A DNA stretch of 64,000 nt from Aliitabrizicola sp041905595 (GCA_041905595.1 JAYRKT010000015.1:27109-91108); one strand, 5' to 3'; shown: positions 1-8,959, counted from the first letter of the stretch. Numbers and translations: made by a program. Notes: generated from the sequence alone by a model not told the origin.

Positions 1-242
1 CTCTGGTCGGCGTCATCGCGGGCGTCGATGCTTTCGATCTGGCCGCTATCGCCCGACCCGTCGAAGGTCACGGTGACATGGGTGATACCGGCGGCCATGA
101 GGCCATCGAAAAGGCGGTCTTTGTTGCCAGGGCGCAGCGCTTCGATGCGGGCCGCGCGTTCGGCATGGTCCGCGAAGATCTGCGCCATATCGACGCTCGA
201 GGGTGCCATCAGCGGCGCGAGGGTGGGTTCACTCAGGGTCAT
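1..242 (-). CDS. DUF6878-like protein, 3' end outside the window
   Basis: The reading frame opens with ATG at 242, preceded by a GGAGAT ribosome binding site, and is still open at base 1, so only the first 80 or so residues are visible. They start MTLSEPTLAPLM and include a predicted beta segment with the motif VTFDGSGDSGQIE. That motif is what I associate with the DUF6878 proteins of Rhodobacteraceae and related plasmids, whose function is unknown. It is the last visible gene of a leftward backbone run that includes the RadC-like and DUF932 genes. The family assignment is from memory and should be checked. Confidence 0.7.
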   Translation of the reverse strand, partial: MTLSEPTLAPLMAPSSVDMAQIFADHAERAARIEALRPGNKDRLFDGLMAAGITHVTVTFDGSGDSGQIESIDARDDADQ

Positions 243-343
243 CGGGTATCTCCGGTACGGGGAAAGGATCGGAGCCGGGACGGGCGATCTCTCTCCCCCG
301 GACAAGCTCCAAATCCCCCCTGCCCTTCTCCGTCTCTCGGGCC

Positions 344-862
344 TCACGCAGCGACCTGCAGCGCCCGGGCGGCGAAGGCGCGCCAGAGCGGGTCGACGAG
401 ACGCGCATCCAGAAGATCGGCGCGGTGGCGCAGCCGTTGCGCCAGATCCGGTTCGCCCCAGGCAGTCGCGCGGCCGGCCTGCGCGCGCAGCTGGCTCGCC
501 TCGGTCACGACGCCCCGCGCATCGGACGCGCTCGTCACCGGGTGGCTCCAGGCGACGGCATGGTTGCTTGCGGCCCCGGCCAGCACGAGGCGCTCATCGC
601 TATCGAGGATCGCCAGAAGCTGGGGCGCGGCATCCGGGGCGATCCCCTCGGCATGATCGATCGCGCGCTGCATGGCCTCGGCCAGAGTCGGGAAACGGGC
701 GAGGACCAGAGGGACGGCTCGGCCCGACATATGGTCGGCCGGTGCGCGGCGCGACAGGGTCAGGGCGAAGGGGTGATTAGGGTCGACATCACCATTTGAA
801 AAGTGCGGTGGGACGCCCCGCGCGTCGGCGGTCGGGTGGATCGGCAAGGGCAGGTCGAACAT
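344..862 (-). CDS. Hypothetical plasmid backbone protein
   Basis: An open frame of 172 codons. I start it at the ATG at 862 (MFDLPLPIHPTADARG) because GGAG lies about ten bases upstream; a longer start at 907 lacks such a site. The protein has no signal peptide, membrane segment or motif I recognise. It mixes short helices with the sequence LVLARFPTLAEAMQRAIDHAEG near the middle, split here only by my description, and ends RAFAARALQVAA. It lies about 100 bases from the DUF6878-like gene, same strand, with RadC-like and DUF932 genes upstream, so it is probably part of a conserved plasmid maintenance neighbourhood. No function can be assigned. Confidence 0.6.
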   Translation of the reverse strand: MFDLPLPIHPTADARGVPPHFSNGDVDPNHPFALTLSRRAPADHMSGRAVPLVLARFPTLAEAMQRAIDHAEGIAPDAAPQLLAILDSDERLVLAGAASNHAVAWSHPVTSASDARGVVTEASQLRAQAGRATAWGEPDLAQRLRHRADLLDARLVDPLWRAFAARALQVAA

Positions 863-972
863 GCGGGAAATCTCCGACGGCGCGAGAAGCCTCTCTCCCC
901 GCCTCATCCGTCAAAGACCAAAACGCCGCCCTCTTCCTCGAAGGGGCGGCGGTGGCAAGTCGGAAAGGCGCG

Positions 973-1413
973 TCAGAGCTTGCCGAAGGCCCGCAGGCTC
1001 AGCTCCGTCCCGGCACCGACGATGATGTGGTCGTGCAGCGTCAGACCGAGATACCTGCACCCTTTCTGGATCTCCTTGGTCATGCTGAGATCGGCCTCCG
1101 ACGGCGTCGGTTCGCCCGACGGGTGGTTGTGGATCAGGATCAGGGCGCTGGCGTTCAACATCAGGGCTCGCTTGATCACCTCGCGCGGATAAACCGGGAC
1201 ATGGTCGACCGTGCCGGTCGAGAGAAGCTCATCAGAGATGATGCGGTTCCTGCGGTCCAGGTAGAGGACATGGAAGCGCTCAATGGGCCCACGAACGCTG
1301 AACGCACAATAGTCCATCAGCGCCTGCCAACTGCCGATGACCGGGTTTTGGCTCAGGTAGCGGCCGAGGATGTCACGGGCCTCGAGAATGACAGTTTCTT
1401 CCTGGGGGGTCAT
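973..1413 (-). CDS. RadC-like JAB-domain protein
   Basis: A 146-residue protein from the ATG at 1413 (MTPQEETVILEARDIL). It carries the JAMM/MPN metal-binding signature of the RadC family: an HNHPSGEPTPSEAD stretch near residues 100-115, with an upstream conserved segment VLYLDRRNRII. The helix-hairpin-helix half found in chromosomal RadC is missing, as is usual for plasmid and phage versions. Members probably act on DNA or ubiquitin-like modifications, but the activity is not established. It sits between a hypothetical gene and the DUF932 gene, all leftward, an arrangement common on plasmids and often linked to anti-restriction or DNA maintenance functions. Confidence 0.85.
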   Translation of the reverse strand: MTPQEETVILEARDILGRYLSQNPVIGSWQALMDYCAFSVRGPIERFHVLYLDRRNRIISDELLSTGTVDHVPVYPREVIKRALMLNASALILIHNHPSGEPTPSEADLSMTKEIQKGCRYLGLTLHDHIIVGAGTELSLRAFGKL

Positions 1414-1537
1414 GGGATCTCGCTGAAAAGCGCAGGCCGAAGCCCCCTGCCCTCTCGAGGCGGGGTCTGCGGCATGCTGTTTGAAGGGGAAAGTGCGACC
1501 GCCGCGCGCGAGGGCGGTCGCGATGTCGGGCCCGGCG

Positions 1538-2737
1538 TCAGCCGACCCGGTCGAGGAGCTTCTTGGCGCGGCCTTCCATGTCGAGGCGGGCGTCCTGCTG
1601 GGTCTTGTCGCGCGCAAGCCCCGTGATGCCCTGCACGAAGTCGAAGATGCTCTCGGGCGGGCGGCCCTCTTCCATCAGCACCTTCTCGATGATCTTGCCC
1701 GACTCCGCCTTCGAGAAACCGCGCTTCCGCAGGAAGTCATCCCTGTCCTCGTCCGTCCGCGCCACGATCTGCTGCCGCGCCGCCTTGATGCCGTTCACGA
1801 AGCCTTGCGGCGAGGAATTGGCAAACCGCGTCAGCGCAGGGGCGGCCTCATGGGCGAAACGCGAGGCCGCGTATTTCGAGTGGCGGATGGTGATCTCCTG
1901 GAACTCCTCGACACCCCACAGATTGCGGTTCTGGCACACCGCCCGCAGGTAGAAGCTCGCCATGCCGAGGGTTTTCGCGCCCACCTCGGAGTTCCAGCAG
2001 TAGAAGCCCCGGAAGTAGAGGTCGGGGGAGCCGTCGGGCAGCCGACCCGCCTCGATCGGGTTGTGATCATCGACGAGGAACAGGAAGACATCGCGATCCG
2101 AGGCATAGAGCGTGGTCGTGTCGCGGCTGATCTCGACATCGGGGTTGTAGACCCCGGTCGACCAGTCGAGCACGCCCGGCACCTTCCAGCGCGTGTCGCC
2201 CGTGCCATTGCCCGCGATGCGCTGCACCGCCTCGACCAGTTCATGGTCATGGATGCGGCCGTAGTCGGGGCCGGTGACCGCGCGCAGTTCCGTGCGGCCA
2301 TCTTCGGTCTCGAAGGTCTTCACCTGCTCGGCGCGGTGGTTGGTCAGGCCATACTGCAGGTTGATCCCCGCCAGCGGCGCGGGCAGCTGGCGCAGGTAGG
2401 AGGCAGGTGCGCCGACGATGCTGGCAAGCTGGCCGAAGGCCCAGTGCGTGGGCGCGACGGGCTCCTGCGCTTTCGGCAACATCAGGTGCAACCGCTCGGG
2501 GTTGTCGCGCGCGGCCTCGACGCGGATATCCGCCGTCTGCACGACCCGGCTGCGGCTGCGCTCGGACCGGCCCTTCACATTGGCCCAGAGATCGTCGAGC
2601 GACAGATAACGCTCATCGTCGGGCCGGTTAAACCATTCGGACGACACTCGCCCGTTCCGCTCACCCCGGCTCACATCCACTTTCCAGCCACCCGCCCGCG
2701 CCGGTGCGACTGGATCCAGAACTTCTACAACGCCCAT
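1538..2737 (-). CDS. DUF932 domain protein
   Basis: A 399-residue soluble protein starting at the ATG at 2737 with a GGAGAT site just upstream. The sequence matches the DUF932 family (phage/plasmid LGT-type proteins): conserved patches include WAFGQLASIVGAPASYLRQL, VTGPDYGRIHDHELV, YRGFYCWNSEVG-like text (here FRGFYCWNSEVG) and RNLWGVEE. The family is typical of conjugative plasmids and phages and its biochemical role is unknown; anti-restriction or DNA-protection roles have been suggested for neighbours. It is transcribed with the RadC-like and DUF6878-like genes downstream. Length is normal for the family. Confidence 0.85.
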   Translation of the reverse strand: MGVVEVLDPVAPARAGGWKVDVSRGERNGRVSSEWFNRPDDERYLSLDDLWANVKGRSERSRSRVVQTADIRVEAARDNPERLHLMLPKAQEPVAPTHWAFGQLASIVGAPASYLRQLPAPLAGINLQYGLTNHRAEQVKTFETEDGRTELRAVTGPDYGRIHDHELVEAVQRIAGNGTGDTRWKVPGVLDWSTGVYNPDVEISRDTTTLYASDRDVFLFLVDDHNPIEAGRLPDGSPDLYFRGFYCWNSEVGAKTLGMASFYLRAVCQNRNLWGVEEFQEITIRHSKYAASRFAHEAAPALTRFANSSPQGFVNGIKAARQQIVARTDEDRDDFLRKRGFSKAESGKIIEKVLMEEGRPPESIFDFVQGITGLARDKTQQDARLDMEGRAKKLLDRVG

Positions 2738-3040
2738 CGGCTATCTCCCGCGACAGGCGCCAGGAGCCACTCTCCCAGCCCTCAACCCGTCGCCAGAAAA
2801 CCGGCCAAACTCGGACTCTCTCAAGGAAACGGCACCAGATGGGAAGCGTTCCACGCCCGGAACGCATCGGTGTTGACCTGCACCCGAAAATGGCAGACGT
2901 TGTGTACGGCCTTTCTCGCAGGCCGGTGTGCCCGCCACGCGAAGCTTTGCAGCGATTTTGACTTCGAACAGCAGACTTCATGCCATAGGCGGGTCTGATT
3001 AGCAGCGGGCACCTAGTCGGATCCAGCTTGGACATGGATC
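2738..3040. other. Intergenic region between divergent genes
   Basis: About 300 bases between the DUF932 start (leftward) and the hypothetical gene at 3041 (rightward). It must hold both promoters. I see no clear -35/-10 pair, no repeat and no RNA gene in it. Confidence 0.5.
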
Positions 3041-4183
3041 ATGACACAGAACGATAAGCTTAAGAACTTGAAACTACTGGCAAAGCGTTACGCCAGAGCG
3101 ACCGGTCAACCACAGCACGCAGCGCTCGACCTTGTTGCGGCGCGATTGGACTTTCCCCATTGGAATGCCTTGACGGGTAGCGCCAAAGGAGAGTGGGCTC
3201 CCTCCGAAGCACAAGTCGCCACGATCAAGGCCTTCGTGGAACGGATCACTTCCTATGAGGGTTCGACCTTCGACCATATCTTCGGGGGCCCCGATGCCAT
3301 TACTCGAGGAGAAGTCCGAGGGCATCCATACGCGCTGAAAACAATGTTTGGTGACGTCCGGATGGAAGGTGATGGTTGGCGGATCGTCCTGCCGGAAAAC
3401 CCTTCAGCTGCCTCTCGGGTCGAAATCGACATCAAGCATGCCCAGAACAGCCCGATGAACGATCGGTTGCTGTGTGAAGAAGCCATCGGGATTGCAAAGG
3501 AATTGATGCAGAGCGTGAAAGCGCGACGATTTGCCGATTGGCCGCGGCGCGCCACGAAGCCGGATGCGGAAGGAAAGGTGCGCCACCCGTTCTTGGAGAT
3601 GGAGGAATCGAGCCTCTGGTACTGCCTGCACTGCGATGCAGAAATCACCGGACGACAGATCGCTGGAACCCATTGGCATTGCCCGGGCTGCGGCGCATCA
3701 CCGATCAACATTTTTCCAGAAGCGTTCTGGCTGGGACCGAACGAGGGAAAGCCAGTGCCGGTCCAAGCTCGCGCCGAAGGGCAAGAGGTGGAACCTATCG
3801 TCTCCGTCGTCGATCCGCGGCCAAGACTTGATCTCAGCAAGGACCAGGTTACCCATTTGATCCGGGCAGCCCTGTTCGAGGATGCGACCAATGCCAGTGA
3901 GCGCATGGGAGCAAGCCTGGCCGAAATCTGGGTGGATGACGATCTCGACGTCGTTATTTCCTTCGAGGACCACTACTGGCCCGAAGAAAAGGAGCCGACA
4001 GCCGCGATCGACGTGGCTGCAGTGCTCGGGATCGAACTGGAGTTGGAAGTTATGTGGTCGGATCCGCTGTTCGCGTGGCCCGGTTTGGCCACAGTGACCC
4101 AGAGCACGGCCGACTATACCCGCATGATGCTTGATGCCTATCGCAGTCACGGCATCGTCGAAGAAAGGAACAAAGACCAGTAG
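3041..4183 (+). CDS. Hypothetical protein with zinc-ribbon-like centre
   Basis: A 380-residue soluble protein. The first 45 residues (LKNLKLLAKRYARATG, then HAALDLVAARLDFPHWNAL) resemble the short helical module that precedes many uncharacterised plasmid proteins in alphaproteobacteria, with the form LKxxAKRxR...ALDLVAxxxGFxxWNxL. In the middle, around residues 195-220, two Cys pairs (CLHC and CPGC) are spaced like a zinc ribbon. The C-terminal part is acidic with paired aromatic residues. Lower GC and freer codon use than its neighbours suggest separate arrival. It converges on the recombinase gene through a hairpin at 4273-4302. No function assigned. Confidence 0.65.
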   Translation: MTQNDKLKNLKLLAKRYARATGQPQHAALDLVAARLDFPHWNALTGSAKGEWAPSEAQVATIKAFVERITSYEGSTFDHIFGGPDAITRGEVRGHPYALKTMFGDVRMEGDGWRIVLPENPSAASRVEIDIKHAQNSPMNDRLLCEEAIGIAKELMQSVKARRFADWPRRATKPDAEGKVRHPFLEMEESSLWYCLHCDAEITGRQIAGTHWHCPGCGASPINIFPEAFWLGPNEGKPVPVQARAEGQEVEPIVSVVDPRPRLDLSKDQVTHLIRAALFEDATNASERMGASLAEIWVDDDLDVVISFEDHYWPEEKEPTAAIDVAAVLGIELELEVMWSDPLFAWPGLATVTQSTADYTRMMLDAYRSHGIVEERNKDQ

Positions 4184-4272
4184 CGCCGGAGCGTCGGACC
4201 GCCAACACTTCGGGCAGTCTCGGTCGAGCAGCTTTTTCATCCGGCGGGTCGGACAAACTCCAAGACAACTGA

Positions 4273-4302
4273 TGAGGCCCCGGTTCTGGAATCGGGGTCT
4301 CA
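4273..4302. terminator. Bidirectional hairpin between convergent genes
   Basis: TGAGGCCCCG (4273-4282) pairs with CGGGGTCTCA (4293-4302) over 10 bp with one G-U pair and a 10-base loop. It lies between the stop of the hypothetical gene and the stop of the recombinase gene. There is no long T run on either side, so efficiency is uncertain. Confidence 0.55.
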
Positions 4303-4325
4303 TCCTCGCCTTATGATGAAGCTGG

Positions 4326-6590
4326 CTAGGCCGCTTCCCAGACCTGGTTCAGGATCCGTGCCGCGATCTCGGATTTGTCCTGCGGCAAGAACCGACCGTA
4401 GTGCTGCGCGACCATATCCGGTGTATCCTGAATGGCGTAGCTCGCTTGTTCGTAGGACCCGGTGCGCTTCAGGATATGGGTGGCCAGAACGTCCCGCACA
4501 TTGTGCGGCCCGTGCGGCAACAGGCCTTCAATCGCGCCGCGCTTGGTCCATGGGTTATAGATGCCGTAGCGCTGTATCGCTGTGCGCCACGCCTCATAGA
4601 ACGTGTTCTGGCAGTAGGCCGCATTGGTGCTGGTCATCTTCGCCGTCTTGACGAAGAAGGTACCCGGGTCAGCCGCATCGCCGATCAGCCGCGCGCGATG
4701 GCGCTCGATCCAGGCTTCGATCAGTTCGTAAAGTCGCCCGAGGTCCGGAAGGATCAGGCGAAATGGTTTTGAGCCGAAAAACGATGAGTTGGCATTCTTG
4801 AAGGCGACCGACGGGATCAGGATTTCCCAACCCTGGTCGCGGCTGCTCCAACGCAATTCGCCACGTTTCAGGTCCTCCAGCTTGCGCTCCGAGGTCGGCA
4901 GGGTCCCAGGCTGGCACAGCAGCAGTTCGCGCAAGTTCTTCTGTCGCAGCCCCGTGTGAAGGCCGATACGCAGCATAAGGAACGCGCGGACGGCCTCTGC
5001 GGCAGCGCGGGCATTGTGCATTTCGTCCGGCATCCGCCGCAGGATCTCTTCGGTGATCTTGCGGTACTCGCCGACCGGACTTGGCGCTTCGAGCACCGGC
5101 AGGATGGGCTCGAAAGGGTCGCGATGAATGCGTGCAACACGGTCGATCTCTTTGATCCGGCGACGGGCGTGCTTGTACATGCGGTCGCAGGCGGCAGGCC
5201 AATCTGACTGAACCGCGTTAACATCGGCCTCGGTGATTAAGCCCTCGATCGGACGAAGGCTGCTCCCCATGCGAGGCGATTGGCGCAGCCAGCCGGTCTC
5301 TTCTCGGCAAATCGCCGCAGCGATCGAGAGCAGGTCAATCTCCCACTTGGTGTAGAAGCCGCGCCGGCGCTCCCGCCAGTGTAGGTACCAATCCCAGACC
5401 TGCGGGAAGATCATCATCGCAAAGGTCAAAAGCTTCGGATCCACGCCGAGCCCCAGCACTTCACTCTCTGGTGGCGCGACAAACGCCCCGAACCATAGCC
5501 CGAAATGCTCCACCTTCTGGGACGCTGTCTCCGTGCCCCAGACCCCATTCCGCTGCATGCCGAAGGCGGCGAAGGTCGAGGTCTTGAAGCGAAGGAGTTC
5601 GGCCATCTCGTCGTTCAGCCGTTTGGGCGCAATGACAATGCCGGACTCGTCCGGCGTCCGTGCGGGAGAAGACTTGCGGACTGGCCCCGAGGCACAGCTG
5701 AAGCGAACCGCATAGCGATGGCGAATGGCCGCTGCCTGATACCTGCGATAATCGGTTGACCCGCTTATGATCACGGTGCGGACCCAGTTCAGGATTTCTG
5801 CCTTCTCCTGGCTTGGCCGTCGGTTGAAATCTTCAGGCAGGTGCCACGCCAGACGCCGGCGCTCAGACGGCGAGATGTTATCTAGATCAAAATCGCCTGG
5901 CGCTCGGTCGGGCAGGCCAGAAAGGCTCAGGAAATAGCCCGCCGGCAGACGATAGCGCCGCTCGATGCGTCCCAAGATTTCCAGGCTGATCGCGGCACGC
6001 GGGACCTTCTTGCCGCGCCCCCAACTGATCAGCGTGCTGCGATTGACGCCGTCCTCGGGTCGCACCACCGCGTTGTAGAGGTGGTAGATGGTTTCGTCAT
6101 GACGGCGGGCATGCAGTTGAAGGGCTTCGCCAAAGGTCGCGGGGTCCTTCCATGTCGTGTCCAGTGGCTCGGGAAACTCGACGATCGCCCGCGGCCGGAC
6201 ACCGGGCTTCTTGCGAACCTTCTCGGTGCTGGTCGTGGGAACGTCAGCACGGTTCGGGGAAGGCGCGGTGACCTTGGAACGCATTGAGTGGCTCGCCGTG
6301 CGAGCCGGTCGCAAGGCCACATTCGAAACTTCCCGTGCCACAGCATCGAAGATCGGCTGCAAGTGCGCCCGATGGGCGCGGAGCCGCTCGACATTGATGT
6401 CGAGCATGGCAGACAGGGACTGCAGGTCGAGCCCACTGCCCCGATAGGGCGGGTATTCGGCTCGTTCGAGCAGGTCGACCAAGCAGCCATAGAGCAAGCG
6501 CACCTCACCTTCGGTGAAGATCGTCGTGAACCGGCTCTTGCAAAACTCGGCGATCCTGCGCGGCGTGAGAGCAGAAGATGTTGATTTCAT
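4326..6590 (-). CDS. Large tyrosine recombinase with helix-turn-helix region
   Basis: A 754-residue site-specific recombinase. The C-terminal third has the catalytic layout of phage-integrase-family enzymes: Arg549 in TGLRQKNLREL, HNVRD with His696 and Arg699, and the nucleophile Tyr731 in AQHYGRF. The N-terminal half is much longer than in ordinary integrases; residues 160-205 (STLISWGRGKKVPRAAIS) look like an XRE-type helix-turn-helix that may read a specific DNA site. The start at 6590 has AAGGATGG upstream. Such proteins on plasmids can act in integration or multimer resolution. No attachment repeats were found beside it. Likely catalytically intact. Confidence 0.8.
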   Translation of the reverse strand: MKSTSSALTPRRIAEFCKSRFTTIFTEGEVRLLYGCLVDLLERAEYPPYRGSGLDLQSLSAMLDINVERLRAHRAHLQPIFDAVAREVSNVALRPARTASHSMRSKVTAPSPNRADVPTTSTEKVRKKPGVRPRAIVEFPEPLDTTWKDPATFGEALQLHARRHDETIYHLYNAVVRPEDGVNRSTLISWGRGKKVPRAAISLEILGRIERRYRLPAGYFLSLSGLPDRAPGDFDLDNISPSERRRLAWHLPEDFNRRPSQEKAEILNWVRTVIISGSTDYRRYQAAAIRHRYAVRFSCASGPVRKSSPARTPDESGIVIAPKRLNDEMAELLRFKTSTFAAFGMQRNGVWGTETASQKVEHFGLWFGAFVAPPESEVLGLGVDPKLLTFAMMIFPQVWDWYLHWRERRRGFYTKWEIDLLSIAAAICREETGWLRQSPRMGSSLRPIEGLITEADVNAVQSDWPAACDRMYKHARRRIKEIDRVARIHRDPFEPILPVLEAPSPVGEYRKITEEILRRMPDEMHNARAAAEAVRAFLMLRIGLHTGLRQKNLRELLLCQPGTLPTSERKLEDLKRGELRWSSRDQGWEILIPSVAFKNANSSFFGSKPFRLILPDLGRLYELIEAWIERHRARLIGDAADPGTFFVKTAKMTSTNAAYCQNTFYEAWRTAIQRYGIYNPWTKRGAIEGLLPHGPHNVRDVLATHILKRTGSYEQASYAIQDTPDMVAQHYGRFLPQDKSEIAARILNQVWEAA

Positions 6591-6720
6591 TTTCCATCCT
6601 TCGATTTCTGGGGCGGCCCAGCTATCGAAATGACCGGTTGGACGGGAGAGGCATTCGACCGGAGGGAAGCCCAGAACCCGGCGGGTTCCCCCGCCGGGCC
6701 CGAGGGGGAGACCCCGTTCC

Positions 6721-7125
6721 TCAGAACGGGATCTCGTCGTCGCGGTCGACCAGCTCGGGGTTTTCGTTCTCGGCCGACTTCGGGCGGCTCAGGAAGTCGA
6801 CCTTCTCGGCGATGATCTCGCAGCCGTAGCGGTCGTTCCCCATGCTGTCGATCCACTTGGTGTAGTGGATGCGGCCGTGGACGAGGACCTTCATGCCTTT
6901 TTCGCAGTGCTCTGCGACGGTCTTGCCGAGACCGTTGAAGCAGGTGATGCGGTGCCATTCGGTGTCCATGACCCGGTAGCCGTTCTCGTCGCGGATCACG
7001 CGACCTTCCGAGAGGCGCGGCCGCGAGGTGGCGAGGGTGAAGTTGGTGATCTTGGTGCCGCTTTGGGTCGAGCGCACTTCGGGCTTCTGACCGATGTTGC
7101 CGGCGAGGATGACGATGTTCTGCAT
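6721..7125 (-). CDS. ssb: Single-stranded DNA-binding protein, copy 1
   Basis: A 134-residue Ssb with the OB-fold opening MQNIVILAGNIGQKPEVR, the conserved LATSRP and EWHRITCFNGLGKTVAEH segments, and the acidic C-terminal tip DRDDEIPF that recruits partner proteins. The tail between fold and tip is short. I start at the ATG at 7125, with AGGAG upstream, not at the longer frame. It should coat single-stranded plasmid DNA during replication or transfer. It is divergent from an hns-like gene, and a near copy of the pair lies at 25.4-26.5 kb. A 7-bp hairpin overlaps the stop codon. Confidence 0.95.
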   Translation of the reverse strand: MQNIVILAGNIGQKPEVRSTQSGTKITNFTLATSRPRLSEGRVIRDENGYRVMDTEWHRITCFNGLGKTVAEHCEKGMKVLVHGRIHYTKWIDSMGNDRYGCEIIAEKVDFLSRPKSAENENPELVDRDDEIPF

Positions 7126-7546
7126 GGTAAGCTCCTGTGTTTCCTGTCCCTGGGACCGTCCCTTCGACAAGACCCGGAAAAAGCCTGTCGGCTGAGGCGT
7201 GCACGGGCGACGGAACGGCGACCGGAAACCTCCAGAGGGCCGGGGTGGAGCGGGCAGCCCCAAAGGGGCAACACGGCCCGGACTGACGCGGGGTTGCGCG
7301 CCAGAGGCCGAACAGGCTTAGGGGATTGTCAGTCGAAGGGATGGCACCGGGGATGGGAGCGACCTGGGGCACTCGCAGAACTCGGCCTTCCTTGCTCAGG
7401 CAACGAAGTTGAAGCTCTTTGAGAGAAACGACCCCGCGGCCCAAGCCAACTTCTTCCCCCTGCCCTATCGAGATGAACTCCGTGGGAGTTGCGGTGTTGC
7501 GACCTGACGGCTATCCCGGATGCAGCATTCAGGACACGAGGGCCCA
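7126..7546. other. Divergent region between ssb and hns-like gene
   Basis: About 420 bases without a convincing gene, conserved in repeat copy 2. It should contain the promoters of both genes. Small open frames here look like products of high GC. I see no clear RNA gene. Confidence 0.5.
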
Positions 7547-7867
7547 ATGGCTGATTTCAATCTCGAGGCGATGTCGCTTAAGGAACTGCGGCAATTGCAG
7601 AAGGACCTCGCCAAGGCGGTTTCCACCTATGAGGACCGGCACAAGGCCGAAGTCCGCGCTAAGCTGGAAGCCATCGCTAAGGAGATGGGCTACTCCCTCG
7701 CCGATCTGATCGGCGTCGATGCCAAAGCTACCCGTGCGCCAGCCGTGGCGAAATACCGGCACCCTGAGAACGCCGCTCTCACCTGGTCGGGCCGCGGACG
7801 GAAACCGCTATGGTTCGTGGACGCACTGGAGGCGGGTAAGACCCCAGGAGAATTAGCAATCGACTGA
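7547..7867 (+). CDS. H-NS family nucleoid protein, copy 1
   Basis: A 106-residue H-NS/HvrA/Spb-type protein. The N-terminal half (MADFNLEAMSLKELRQLQ to EAIAKEMGY) is the coiled-coil oligomerisation region. The C-terminal half (residues 65-106) has the DNA-binding core TWSGRGRKPLWFVDAL, in which the RGR loop enters the minor groove of AT-rich DNA. Such plasmid H-NS homologues silence foreign genes and limit the cost of the plasmid. I start at the ATG at 7547. It is divergent from ssb. The second copy at 26208 is frameshifted, so this is probably the working one. Confidence 0.9.
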   Translation: MADFNLEAMSLKELRQLQKDLAKAVSTYEDRHKAEVRAKLEAIAKEMGYSLADLIGVDAKATRAPAVAKYRHPENAALTWSGRGRKPLWFVDALEAGKTPGELAID

Positions 7868-8139
7868 GGAGGTGCGGCAACGCACCCGGCCCAAAGCCTC
7901 CTTTCCCATCGGGCAAACCTACAGACTGCTATCGGTCAGGGATACTAGCGGCAATCTAAACGTAGATTGGACGACAGGAGGAGGGGGAGGGAATGCGGTT
8001 CAACCTCCTGCACATGAAATCACTAAGTTGCAATGGCTTGTTGGTTGGGCTTGCCCATGCCTGCTCTTCGGCACTGAAAGTTCGCGACATCGCCGGTGAA
8101 CGAAGGTGATCATTGCTCGCCGGAACCCGCTGCGTCGCA

Positions 8140-8481
8140 TCAGTTTCCGGTTGCCCTCGGTGCAAAGAGGACGATTGCCGCTCCGAGCAAACAGAGCATG
8201 GCACCGCTCAGGTCCCACGCGTCCGGTCGTTGCTTCTCCACTGCCCACAGCCAGACCAGCGAGGCGGCGATGTAGATGCCACCGTAGGCCGCATAGGCGC
8301 GCCCGGCGAAATCCGAAGGGGCAAGAGTCAGGAGCCACGCAAAGGCCGCAAGGCTCAGGATCCCCGGGACCAGCCAGAGCATGCTTGCCCCTTGCCGCAT
8401 CCAGGCCCAGACCGCAAAACAGCCTGCGATTTCGGCGAGTGCGGCACAGATGTAGATGGCGAGTGTGCCAGGGGCGGTCAC
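8140..8481 (-). CDS. YnfA/UPF0060 family small membrane protein
   Basis: A protein of about 113 residues with four membrane helices, typical of YnfA/UPF0060. Conserved features visible are ALAEIAGCFAVWAWMRQG in helix 1, AYAAYGGIYIAASLVWLW in helix 3 and a final helix ending FAPRATGN. The family resembles small multidrug transporters and has been linked to efflux. I use the GTG at 8481, which overlaps the TGA of the merR gene (GTGA), implying translational coupling. The MerR-YnfA pairing opposite zntA suggests a role in metal tolerance, but the substrate is unknown. A broken relative lies at 22.96-23.23 kb. Confidence 0.85.
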   Translation of the reverse strand: MTAPGTLAIYICAALAEIAGCFAVWAWMRQGASMLWLVPGILSLAAFAWLLTLAPSDFAGRAYAAYGGIYIAASLVWLWAVEKQRPDAWDLSGAMLCLLGAAIVLFAPRATGN

Positions 8482-8918
8482 GAGGACAACTCGGGTTCCG
8501 GGTGGCTGTGATCGGTCGCGCAGAGGGAATGGTCGCCCAGTACCTCGATCACCCGGCAGTCTGCGATCCGCCCGCCCGCGCATTGCAGGACCATGCGTTC
8601 GAGTTCCGCCTTAAGCGCCATCAGGCGGGCAAGGCGGCTCTCGACCTCGGCCAACTGGGCCCTAGCGATGGCATCGGCGGCGGCGCAGGACTGATCGGGC
8701 CTGTCCGACAGGCTGAGGAGGTCGCGGATCGCCTCGAGTGTGAAGCCAAGGTCGCGCGCATGTCGGATGAAAGCCAGCCGTTCGAGCGACTTCCGGCTGT
8801 AGAGGCGTTGGTTTCCGGCACTGCGCTCGGCCTCCGGAAGAAGGCCGATCTGCTCGTAGTATCGGATTGTCGGCACCTTGACCCCGGCCTGCTGCCCGAG
8901 TTTCCCGATGGTCAGCAT
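8478..8918 (-). CDS. MerR-family metal regulator (ZntR/CadR type)
   Basis: A 146-residue MerR protein from the ATG at 8918 (MLTIGKLGQQAGVKVPTIRYYE), with AAGGGG upstream. The winged helix-turn-helix occupies residues 1-70, followed by a long dimerisation helix and a C-terminal metal-binding loop with Cys in DQSCAA, LQCAGGRIADC and a His-rich tail (CATDHSHPEPE). This combination fits the Zn/Cd/Pb sensors rather than CueR. It overlaps the YnfA gene by 4 bases and is divergent from zntA; the MerR-type promoter at 8929-8959 lies between them. Likely activates zntA by unwinding its 19-bp-spaced promoter. Confidence 0.9.
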   Translation of the reverse strand: MLTIGKLGQQAGVKVPTIRYYEQIGLLPEAERSAGNQRLYSRKSLERLAFIRHARDLGFTLEAIRDLLSLSDRPDQSCAAADAIARAQLAEVESRLARLMALKAELERMVLQCAGGRIADCRVIEVLGDHSLCATDHSHPEPELSS

Positions 8919-8928
8919 CAGATTCCCC

Positions 8929-8959
8929 TTGAAGCTATAGTCGCTAGAGACATTAGGTT
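8929..8959 (+). promoter_or_regulatory. MerR-type promoter of zntA
   Basis: TTGAAG (8929-8934) and TAGGTT (8954-8959) are separated by 19 bp, the long spacer of MerR-controlled promoters. An imperfect dyad CTATAG-TCG-CTAGAG (8935-8949) lies in the spacer. It faces zntA and its left side abuts the merR start. Confidence 0.8.

Larger units (their letters stand above)
6677..7867. repeat. Direct repeat A, copy 1 (ssb to hns-like)
   Basis: This 1.2-kb stretch, from the hairpin CCCGGCGGG/CCCGCCGGG (6677-6698) to the end of the hns-like gene, is repeated in the same orientation at 25336-26529. The ssb halves are nearly identical (5 residue differences in 134). Both copies keep the whole 420-base divergent region. 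Homology stops just after the hns stop codon. Confidence 0.9.

Noticed and set aside
28..1626. Several long rightward open frames over the first 1.6 kb
   Set aside because: They overlap leftward genes with clear family motifs (RadC-like, DUF932, DUF6878-like) and have the Arg/Pro-rich composition of antisense frames in high-GC DNA.
7126..7546. Small frames between ssb and hns in both repeat copies
   Set aside because: No start context and low-complexity composition; the region is better explained as promoters.
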